From the NCBI GenBank assembly GCA_003022505.1, contig PXTQ01000122.1:5185-13109 (forward strand): a stretch of 7,925 nt of DNA, read 5' to 3'. The position numbers were made by a program, and so were the translations under genes. Each line of letters starts with the position of its first letter. Within the stretch, counting starts at the first letter, position 1. Of the stretch, positions 1 to 6,813 are shown in pieces. The notes under the pieces were generated by a model. The model was given only the letters and a program-made list of their open reading frames with translations. It was not told the origin of the DNA and made no database searches. Source of the DNA: Bacteroidetes bacterium QS_8_64_10 (GTDB lineage Bacteria > Bacteroidota > Rhodothermia > Rhodothermales > Salinibacteraceae).

Positions 1-1
1 G

Positions 2-361
2 CTCGACGCGCTCCTCGTGGGCGAAGAACCGGCGCGCAGCCTCGGCGTCCCGACCGAGACGCTCAAGACGCTCTTGATCGGCGGGGCGGCGCTGGTGACG
101 GGCGCGCTCGTGGCCGTGAGCGGCACCATTGGCTTCGTGGGCCTGATCGTGCCGCACGCCGCGCGCCTCGTCGCAGGTGTCACGCACCGGCGGCTCGTGC
201 CGCTGGCCTTCGCAGGCGGCGGCGTCTTCCTGGCATGGGCCGATCTCGCGGCGCGGCTCATCTTGTCCGCGCAGGAACTGCCCGTCGGCATCCTGACGGC
301 GCTCTGCGGCGTGCCGTTCTTTTTGGTACTGCTCCGCCGGCGCGGGTATGCGTTCGGGTGA
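2..361 (+). CDS. FecCD/BtuC-family ABC importer permease, C-terminal part (5' end outside window)
   Basis: Integral membrane permease of a metal-chelate or cobalamin ABC importer; such proteins form the dimeric inner-membrane channel that takes substrate from a binding protein, powered by an ATPase partner. The frame is open from base 2 and ends with TGA at 359-361, leaving about 119 residues. The family signature is clear: a hydrophobic helix followed by GTIGFVGLIVPHAARLV, the FecCD motif near the ATPase-coupling region, then a helix (PLAFAGGGVFLAWADLAARL), the ELPVGILTALCGVPFFLVLL segment and a short basic tail. The length and C-terminus are normal for the family. The stop overlaps a GTG start (358) for a probable ATPase, a typical coupled arrangement. 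Substrate cannot be decided; cobalamin is attractive because the B12-dependent mutase lies downstream, but siderophore or haem systems share the same motifs. Confidence 0.9.
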   Translation, partial: LDALLVGEEPARSLGVPTETLKTLLIGGAALVTGALVAVSGTIGFVGLIVPHAARLVAGVTHRRLVPLAFAGGGVFLAWADLAARLILSAQELPVGILTALCGVPFFLVLLRRRGYAFG

Positions 362-423
362 GCGACGTGCTGCTCTTTTGCGTTCCGGCTTCTTTCACGT
401 TCCAGCCTGGGAAGGCCGACGGT
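358..423 (+). pseudogene. probable 5' stub of the partner ABC ATPase, broken off after ~22 codons
   Basis: A GTG at 358 overlaps the permease stop (GTGA) and opens VSDVLLFCVPASFTFQPGKA, which resembles the first beta strand of FecE/BtuD ATPases (usual form: LL.v..vsFtYqPG). The reading continues to a stop at 514-516 without any ATPase motif: no Walker A, signature or Walker B. Similarity is lost at about base 423. The position straight after a FecCD permease is where the ATPase gene is expected. I infer that most of an ATPase gene of roughly 750 bases is missing here, by deletion or misassembly. The match is short and rests on motif shape plus gene order; an unrelated short reading frame remains possible. 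Confidence 0.4.
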
Positions 424-435
424 GCCGAAACGTAT

Positions 436-481
436 TGCGCAGACAGACCGTGTTATCCGCTCTATCTGCGCAGATCCGTGT
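436..481. repeat. direct repeat with a 12-base perfect palindrome in the convergent spacer
   Basis: In the spacer between the permease/ATPase stub and the convergent lolE-like gene, the 8-mer tgcgcaga occurs at 436-443 and again at 467-474. Each is followed, after a 3-base length difference, by ccgtgt, giving an imperfect direct repeat of about 15-18 bases. The second copy sits inside the perfect palindrome atctgcgcagat (464-475). A protein-binding site or remnant is possible. There is no T-run after the palindrome, so I do not call it an intrinsic terminator. Confidence 0.35.
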
Positions 482-502
482 GCTATTCTCCATTCTCTAT
501 TA
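482..502. repeat. short degenerate heptamer array abutting the lolE-like stop codon
   Basis: Three consecutive 7-base words start at 482 (gctattc), 489 (tccattc) and 496 (tctatta). The last word includes the complement of the lolE-like stop codon (500-502), so on the gene's strand the array begins at the stop and runs downstream. It is the shortest of five such arrays in this window and would be weak evidence alone. It is listed because the others share its period and boundary location. Confidence 0.35.
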
Positions 503-1597
503 CCGAAACCGAATGACGCGGATCGGGTCGATGCCGGCGGCAAAGCGAGCGGGCAGATACGCGGCGGCCCCGCAGAGCACGAGCGTAAGCACGCCCACGA
601 TCAGAAAATCCCAGCCGACCAGTTTAACCGGAGCGGCGGACAGGTAATACGCCTCGGCGGGTAGCGGGATGATCTCGAAGCGCTTTTGCACGAGCGCGAC
701 GAACAGCGCGAGGCCCCCATGCTCGCCAGCACGCCAATCTCCGACGTTTTCTCCAAGATAATCATGAGCAGCGCGCCCACGATGTTGAAGGCGGCCACGA
801 TCACGATGACGCCCACGACCAGCGGGATGATGCTCTCTTGCAGGTTGACCCACGCGAACAGTCCCGGATAGACCTGGCGTATGGTGCGCGCCATCACCGG
901 AAAGCTGAACTGATCCTCGACGGTTTTCGCCACCTGCTTCGCGCGGTCGAAGTTGCGAAGCGTCAGGTCGAAGCGCGTGACGGCCCCGGCATCGTAGTCA
1001 AAAAGCTGCCGCGCCGCCTCGATGGAGACGAAAACGTTCACCTCGTCGAAGTCGGCCAGGAGCGTTTCATACAGCCCCGTGACGCGGAACTGGCGCACGC
1101 GCGGTCGGCTGAACTGGGCGGCTTGCTCCTCGGCGGAGCGCGTCGAAAAGACGGTCATGGTGTCGCCGACCTGAGCGCCGAGCTGGCGGGCGAGCGTAGT
1201 GCCGATCACGATGCCGGAGAGCGCCGCCTCCGAGCCGGCGCGCAAATCGAACTGCCCGGCCTGCAGGCGATCTTCCAGAAACGGCGGCGGGCGCTCCACG
1301 CCCCAGACGCACCGCCTCAAACTGCCGGAGCCGCTCAGCCTTTCCGCGCGCGTGACGGAGCGGCGCGTCCCGGAAGCTCTCAACCTGAACGTGCGCCCCG
1401 AATCCCACAATTTTTTGCTCGATGGCGTCGCTAAAGCCGTGCACGATGGTGAGCGTGAGCAGAAGCGCCGCCACGCCGATCACGACGCCCCCGACGGCCA
1501 CAAGCGAGATGAGACGCAAAAAGCCGCTTCCCTCCCCGCGCCCTCCGAGACCTTTGAGGTAGCGGAAGGAGACAAAACGTTTAAATGGAGAAAACAA
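500..1597 (-). pseudogene. LolC/LolE-like lipoprotein-releasing ABC permease (FtsX family), frame-broken twice
   Basis: LolC/E proteins form the inner-membrane part of the machine that extracts lipoproteins for transfer to the outer membrane. Three segments read in order on the minus strand. Segment 1 (about 1597-1312) holds FVSFRYLKG, TM1 (LISLVAVGGVVIGVAALLL) and KIVGFGAHVQVE. Segment 2 (about 1310-715, another frame) holds PPPFLEDRLQAGQ, most of the periplasmic domain, FAWVNLQESIIPLV, TM2 and EIGVLASMG. Segment 3 (about 714-500, back in the first frame) holds the end of TM3, TM4 and DPIRVIRFR before TAA. Compared with the family layout, some 20-30 residues are absent at each junction: the start of the periplasmic domain after RQFEAV, and most of TM3 after ASMG. 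The start is uncertain: TTG at 1597 is closest to the expected N-terminus; no ATG precedes FVSFRY without a non-homologous extension. If real, the losses should inactivate the protein. Confidence 0.75.
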
Positions 1598-1692
1598 CCG
1601 CTTCGCTGATCTTGCCGACAAACAATTCCGCGCTAAACCTACGCAAGCGAAGCGTGTAAATAAAGTTGCGTCTGCGAGTTTGTGAATCGGTG

Positions 1693-1852
1693 AGAAGCTG
1701 TTTGGTAAGCAGAAAGAAAGCGAGCGTAGCAGAATTTTCGTGTGACAGACCACGACTTGCGAGACGCATAGCGGCGCTATGGGTCGACGGGGCGGGAGGA
1801 TGGCACACGAAGGATGCACGCACAGCCCTTGATGATTTGCCAAACAGCTTCT
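1693..1852. repeat. ~160-base imperfect foldback (long inverted repeat) with central hairpin
   Basis: The outer arms agaagctgtttgg (1693-1705) and its exact complement (1840-1852) pair over 13 bases, and over 15 of 16 if extended inward to 1708/1837. Moving inward, further colinear pairs occur: gcgt (1724-1727) with 1818-1821; ttcgtgtg (1737-1744) with 1804-1811, continuing as .ca; and catagc (1767-1772) with gctatg (1776-1781) as the apical stem with a 3-base loop. Offsets differ by only three bases from outside to centre, so the whole unit is one degraded palindrome. No target-site duplication is evident. It could be a decayed MITE-like or palindromic repeat, or a structured regulatory leader. 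Confidence 0.6.
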
Positions 1853-1890
1853 GAGTCTATGAATCTACGAATCTACGAACTTGCGAGTTG
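1851..1890. repeat. degenerate octamer array upstream of pruA
   Basis: Five consecutive 8-base words fill this stretch: ctgagtct (1851), then atgaatct (1859), acgaatct (1867), acgaactt (1875) and gcgagttg (1883). The core is ACGAATCT with drift towards both ends. It starts at the right end of the foldback and ends 114 bases before the pruA ATG. The period is eight rather than seven, but the style matches the other arrays. Confidence 0.5.
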
Positions 1891-2004
1891 GAGGAGCGCA
1901 GGCGCTCTGCGTTCCCAGCGCACTCTGCGGTAAGAAAATCGACGGCAGAAATAACCCTCCCAATCGAGCGCATCTGACAATCTGCACCCATCCCCCAACC
2001 ATCC

Positions 2005-3714
<1,710 letters not shown>

Positions 3715-3715
3715 C

Positions 3716-3745
3716 ACAACTTGCAAACCTGCAACTTGCCAACCT
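3716..3745. repeat. degenerate 7/8-mer array directly after the pruA stop
   Basis: Beginning one base after the pruA TAA, words alternate between 7 and 8 bases: acaactt (3716), gcaaacct (3723), gcaactt (3731), gccaacct (3738). The theme is GCAACTT/GCAACCT. It is followed by the short dyad gagac-ca-gtctc (3746-3757) immediately before the GTG at 3758. The dyad is too short, with too small a loop, to be called a terminator. Confidence 0.5.
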
Positions 3746-3757
3746 GAGACCAGTCTC

Positions 3758-4234
3758 GTGCAGACGTTTCGCAGTGCGGCGCATCCCGATGGGCGGTCGG
3801 CGGCCCACATGCATGGCCGGGCGCTGGTCCGCCCGCTCGCCGCGTGCATGTTGCCGGTGATGATCGTGACGCTCGTGGCCGTGCTGGAGGGACGGCGCAT
3901 TTTGCCCGCCCTGGCGGCCGCATCGGTGGGGGCGCTGCTCCTGTCGAGCGCGTGGGTGCACTTCCAGCTTCGGCGCACCCCGGCGGTGATTTACGTGACG
4001 GACGGGTACGCCGCCGTGCGATCCGTCTGGCACGTCCTTCAGGGCCAGCGTTCCGGTCTGAACTGGATGCCCGTGCTCGACGTGCGCGAGCGCTCCTCCG
4101 GCGTGCGCGCCACCATCGGATACGAGAGCTTTGCGCTCGACGAAGCGGACTGGCCCGATCACGGCCGCCTCATTGACGCGCTCGTGAACGCGCTGCATCA
4201 CTCGTCCCGCTCCGTCGCTCCGGAAGAAGCGTGA
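3758..4234 (+). CDS. small membrane protein, two TM helices plus possible PH-like C-terminal domain
   Basis: Unrecognised family; described from sequence. From GTG 3758 the product has 158 residues. Two hydrophobic helices occur at about residues 24-42 and 48-65, separated by EGRRI, forming a hairpin. Then comes a soluble domain of about 75 residues with beta-rich alternation (AVIYVTDGYAAVRSVWHVL, a central WMPVLDVRER, then ATIGYESFALDEADWPDHGR) and a closing helix LIDALVNALHH. A TM hairpin followed by a compact beta domain and final helix recalls bacterial PH (DUF304-like) membrane proteins; this is an inference from layout. The start is uncertain: an in-frame ATG at 3683 lies inside pruA, ATG 3809 is nearer the first helix, and GTG 3758 starts just after the repeat array. 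No Shine-Dalgarno helps. The frame is intact. Confidence 0.65.
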   Translation: MQTFRSAAHPDGRSAAHMHGRALVRPLAACMLPVMIVTLVAVLEGRRILPALAAASVGALLLSSAWVHFQLRRTPAVIYVTDGYAAVRSVWHVLQGQRSGLNWMPVLDVRERSSGVRATIGYESFALDEADWPDHGRLIDALVNALHHSSRSVAPEEA

Positions 4235-4308
4235 CCATCAAGAACCACTGGTCGTTTGCGCAGTAAACTGCAGTCCGCTATCATGGGACTTCTGCTCAAT
4301 TTTTTCGG

Positions 4309-4509
4309 GTGAACCGCGCGCTAATTCTTGTGAGTGAACGTCGCACATCCGCTCAAACGCCGGAAGGCAATCCCAAACGGGCCGTTTCGCAGCAGCAAGA
4401 GCGCTGGTGGGATTATTGCCCAAACTGCGGGGCGCGCCTGCGCAACGAGCGGTGCAAACGCCAGTGCCCCGAATGCCGGTACTTTATGTCGTGCTCCGAT
4501 TTTGATTGA
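4309..4509 (+). CDS. small zinc-ribbon protein (CPNC...CPEC...SCSDFD)
   Basis: A 66-residue hypothetical protein ending in a compact zinc ribbon: Cys37-P-N-Cys40-G, Cys49, Cys53-P-E-Cys56, and Cys62 in the C-terminal SCSDFD. The pattern CPxCGxxL..xCK..CPxCxYFxSCSDF is, from memory, a recurring small-protein type in many bacteria. Four cysteines would hold one zinc ion, with 37/40 and 53/56 the likeliest ligands. No enzymatic residues are visible, and the N-terminal ~30 residues look unstructured. The function is unknown; nucleic-acid or protein binding is the usual guess for such ribbons. The start may be GTG 4309 or GTG 4330 (removing seven residues); neither has a Shine-Dalgarno. The gene lies 74 bases after the membrane protein and 56 before the mutase N-terminal ATG, all on the same strand. 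Confidence 0.7.
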   Translation: MNRALILVSERRTSAQTPEGNPKRAVSQQQERWWDYCPNCGARLRNERCKRQCPECRYFMSCSDFD

Positions 4510-4527
4510 CGTTTGCATCCGCCCGCT

Positions 4528-4565
4528 GCACATCCCAATTCCGCAATCGCCAATCCAAAATCGAA
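4528..4565. repeat. degenerate heptamer array ending at the mutase N-terminal ATG
   Basis: Consecutive 7-base words with a shared ATC/ATTC end start at 4528 (gcacatc), 4535 (ccaattc), 4542 (cgcaatc), 4549 (gccaatc) and 4556 (caaaatc), and the next unit is interrupted by ATG 4566. The array occupies most of the spacer after the zinc-ribbon stop and replaces any Shine-Dalgarno. It is the same word family as the array between the Uma2 and MeaB domains (caatcgcc). Confidence 0.5.
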
Positions 4566-4717
4566 ATGCGCCCCGACTTCACCGCCATCGACTACGATCC
4601 GCAGCAGGGCGCGCCTGGCGATACGAGCGGCGATGAGGGCCCGGCGATCTCGATGACCTCGACCATCTCGGCTACGCCGCCGGGCTGCCCCCTTTCCTGC
4701 GCGGCCCCTACGCCTCT
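4566..4717 (+). pseudogene. N-terminal piece of methylmalonyl-CoA mutase, out of frame with the body
   Basis: ATG 4566 opens MRPDFTAIDYDPQQG, the expected start of a mutase large subunit of this type. About 25 codons in, the homology jumps to another frame: from about 4643 the frame of the main body reads DLDDLDHLGYAAGLPPFLRG and GPYASMYG, which is the conserved lead-in to the active domain. The body's frame has a TGA at 4634-4636, so it cannot extend back to 4566. The usual stretch between these two pieces (around W-E-T-P-E-G-I-x-V) is missing: only 152 bases separate ATG 4566 from Met 4718, where alignment to the Propionibacterium enzyme predicts about 77 codons. A loss of about 80 bases explains both the gap and the frame change. 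Confidence 0.7.
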
Positions 4718-6682
4718 ATGTACGGCTATCGGCCGTGGACCATCCGCCAGTACGCGGGCTTTTCGACCGCCGAGGAATCGAACGCCTTCTACCGCAAGGC
4801 GCTCGCCGCCGGGCAGAAGGGCCTGTCGGTCGCCTTCGACCTCGCTACGCACCGCGGCTACGACTCCGATCACGAGCGCGTCAGCGGCGACGTCGGCAAG
4901 GCGGGCGTCGCCGTCGATAGCGTAGAGGACGCCGCGATTCTCTTCGACGGCATCCCGCTCTCGGACGTAAGCGTGTCGATGACGATGAACGGTGCGGTGC
5001 TGCCGGTGATGGCGTTTTACATCGTCACCGCCGAGGAGCAAGGCGTGCCACCGGAAAAGCTGGCGGGCACCATCCAGAACGACATCCTGAAGGAGTTCAT
5101 GGTGCGCAACACGTACATTTACCCGCCGGAGCCGTCGATGCGCATCGTCGGCGACATTTTTTCGTACTGCGCCGAGCACATGCCGCGCTTCAACGCGATC
5201 TCAGTGAGCGGATACCACATGCAGGAGGCCGGCGCGACGGCGGATCTGGAGCTGGCCTACACGCTCGCTGACGGGCTGGAATACCTGCGCACGGGCCTGG
5301 AGGCGGGCCTCAACATCGACGATTTTGCGCCGCGCGTGTCGTTCTTCTTCGCTGTCGGCATGGACCACTTTACGGAGATCGCCAAGCTGCGCGCCGCGCG
5401 CCTCTTGTGGGCAAAAATCGTGAAGCGCTTCGACCCGGAGAATCCGAAGTCGATGAGCCTGCGCACGCACTGCCAGACGTCGGGTTACTCGCTGACGGCG
5501 CAGGACCCGCATAACAACGTCGCGCGCACCTGTATCGAGGCGCTCGCGGCGGCGTTCGGCGGGACGCAGAGCCTGCACGCGAACGCCCTCGACGAGGCCA
5601 TCGCGCTCCCGTCGGATCGGGCCGCGCGCATCGCCCGCAACACGCAGATTTACCTGCAAAACGAGACGGACGTCACGCGCGCCGTCGATCCGTGGGCCGG
5701 TTCGTATTACGTGGAGCACCTGACCGCACGGCTTGCGCGCCGCGCCTGGTCGCTCATCGGCGAGATCGAAGACGCCGGCGGCATGACCGAGGCGGTGCGC
5801 GAGGGCCTGCCGAAGCGCCGCATCGAGGAGGCCGCCGCCCGCCGCCAGGCCCGCATCGACACCGGGCAGGAGACGGTCGTCGGCGTCAACCGCTTCCGCC
5901 CCGACAACGACGACCCGCTCGACACGCTGGAAGTGGACACAGAATCGGTGCGCCGCCAACAGGTCGAACGGCTAAAACAACTCAAAGATAAACGCGACGA
6001 CGCCGGCGTTCGGGCTTCGCTCGATGCGCTGCGCCGGTGCGCCGAGTCGGGCGACGGCAACCTGCTGGCGAGAGCGGTCGAAGCGGCCCGCGCTCGCGCC
6101 ACGCTGGGCGAAATCTCCAGCGTGCTCGAAGAGGTATTCGGCCGGCACCGCACCTCGGACGCACCCGTTGCGGGCGTCTACGGGGCGGAGGCCGAGACGG
6201 ATGAGCACTTCCGTGAGGCGCGGCGGCTCACGGACGAATTCGCCAAACGCGCTGGGCGTCGCCCGCGCCTCCTCGTCGCCAAGCTGGGCCAGGACGGGCA
6301 CGACCGGGGCGCGCGCGTCATTGCCACGTCGTTCGCCGACCTGGGCTTCGACGTGGACGTGGGGCCGCTCTTTCAGACGCCCGCCGAGGTCGCGCGGCAG
6401 GCCACGGACAACGACGTGCACCTCGTGGGCGTCTCCAGCCTGGCGGGGGGGCACAAGACGCTCGTCCCGGAGGTGATCGAAGCACTCAGAAAGCGCGGGC
6501 GGCCCGACATGCACGTGATCGTCGGCGGCGTCATCCCGGAAAAAGACCACGAGTTTTTGTTCGAGCACGGCGTCACGGCGGTGTTCGGCCCCGGCACGCC
6601 GGTCGCCGAAGCCGCGCATCAGCTCTTGGAGGTGCTGCTGGCGGCGCGCAACGATGCGGCAGGCGATGCGTTAAAGCAATGA
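4718..6682 (+). CDS. scpA: methylmalonyl-CoA mutase, large (cobalamin-binding) subunit; N-terminus disrupted
   Basis: Adenosylcobalamin-dependent isomerase that interconverts methylmalonyl-CoA and succinyl-CoA in propionate metabolism; cytosolic. Residues from Met4718 number as Propionibacterium enzyme minus 77: Arg87/Tyr89 of RPWTIRQYAG are at 10/12, Arg207 (MVRN) at 130, His244 (SGYHMQEAGAT) at 167, so the TIM barrel is colinear. The C-terminal B12 domain carries GQDGHDRG (DxHxxG, cobalt-ligand His528), LFQTPAEV and SSLAGGH. It ends with TGA at 6680-6682. A start at 4718 would drop the CoA-binding loop positions equivalent to Tyr75 and Thr77 (here Ser), which are encoded just upstream in the same frame, so 4718 is not a credible functional start; see the separate N-terminal piece. 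No small subunit (mutA) precedes it, which suggests a homodimeric form or a mutA elsewhere. MeaB follows downstream. Confidence 0.95.
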   Translation: MYGYRPWTIRQYAGFSTAEESNAFYRKALAAGQKGLSVAFDLATHRGYDSDHERVSGDVGKAGVAVDSVEDAAILFDGIPLSDVSVSMTMNGAVLPVMAFYIVTAEEQGVPPEKLAGTIQNDILKEFMVRNTYIYPPEPSMRIVGDIFSYCAEHMPRFNAISVSGYHMQEAGATADLELAYTLADGLEYLRTGLEAGLNIDDFAPRVSFFFAVGMDHFTEIAKLRAARLLWAKIVKRFDPENPKSMSLRTHCQTSGYSLTAQDPHNNVARTCIEALAAAFGGTQSLHANALDEAIALPSDRAARIARNTQIYLQNETDVTRAVDPWAGSYYVEHLTARLARRAWSLIGEIEDAGGMTEAVREGLPKRRIEEAAARRQARIDTGQETVVGVNRFRPDNDDPLDTLEVDTESVRRQQVERLKQLKDKRDDAGVRASLDALRRCAESGDGNLLARAVEAARARATLGEISSVLEEVFGRHRTSDAPVAGVYGAEAETDEHFREARRLTDEFAKRAGRRPRLLVAKLGQDGHDRGARVIATSFADLGFDVDVGPLFQTPAEVARQATDNDVHLVGVSSLAGGHKTLVPEVIEALRKRGRPDMHVIVGGVIPEKDHEFLFEHGVTAVFGPGTPVAEAAHQLLEVLLAARNDAAGDALKQ

Positions 6683-6813
6683 TGCTCCCACTTGAGATGG
6701 CCGGTCTTGCCACGGCGACGCTGTCTTCTGCGGAAGAAATCCTGAACGGCGCGATATTGACCTCGAAGATGTCAAGCTCCTAAACCTAAGCGACGATAAC
6801 TGACGAGTGCGCC
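6679..6813 (+). other. spacer with a possible frame-shifted remnant of a small ORF
   Basis: The spacer between the mutase and the Uma2-like gene holds an ATG overlapping the mutase stop (6679) that reads 34 codons to TAA 6781-6783, including SSAEEILNG. At about 6750 the neighbouring frame reads RDIDLEDVKLLNLSDDN to TGA 6801-6803, in the style of a charged protein C-terminus. Joined, the two could be one small broken gene, for example an antitoxin-like protein. I do not recognise a family, and both pieces are short enough to arise by chance. No terminator is seen. Confidence 0.2.

Larger units (their letters stand above)
1598..2004. other. divergent gene-free region between the lolE-like gene and pruA
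   Basis: About 400 bases separate the two divergent genes. I see no credible coding sequence: the short open frames on both strands have no recognisable motifs. The region is less GC-rich than its flanks between about 1575 and 1745. It holds the large foldback (1693-1852), an octamer array (1851-1890) and a small inverted repeat gagcgc-ag-gcgctc (1894-1907). Both promoters should lie here. I could not place a convincing Bacteroidota-type (TTG/TAnnTTTG) or sigma-70-type promoter; a minus-strand TAGGTTTA near 1640 is one base off the TAnnTTTG form and too weak to call. Confidence 0.6.

Noticed and set aside
464..475. Palindrome atctgcgcagat as an intrinsic terminator
   Set aside because: There is no room for a loop and no T-run on either side, so it does not have terminator form.
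362..500. Cobalamin riboswitch near the importer permease
   Set aside because: No recognisable B12 box or conserved core is present, and the segment lies downstream of the permease next to a convergent gene, not upstream of a B12 gene.
700..1320. Programmed ribosomal frameshifting in the lolE-like gene
   Set aside because: Conserved sequence is missing at each frame change and no slippery heptamer with a downstream structure is seen. Deletion or misassembly explains it better.
1894..1907. Inverted repeat gagcgc-ag-gcgctc as a terminator or operator
   Set aside because: The loop is only two bases and the stem is short. In DNA of this GC content such matches are expected by chance.
4254..4271. 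Small hairpin gcagt-aa-actgc between the membrane protein and the zinc-ribbon gene
   Set aside because: The two-base loop and 5-base stem make it unconvincing as a structure, and no T-run follows directly.
4592..6619. Several 150-250-codon minus-strand frames opposite the mutase
   Set aside because: These are shadow frames driven by GC-biased third positions. The plus-strand mutase explains the region completely.
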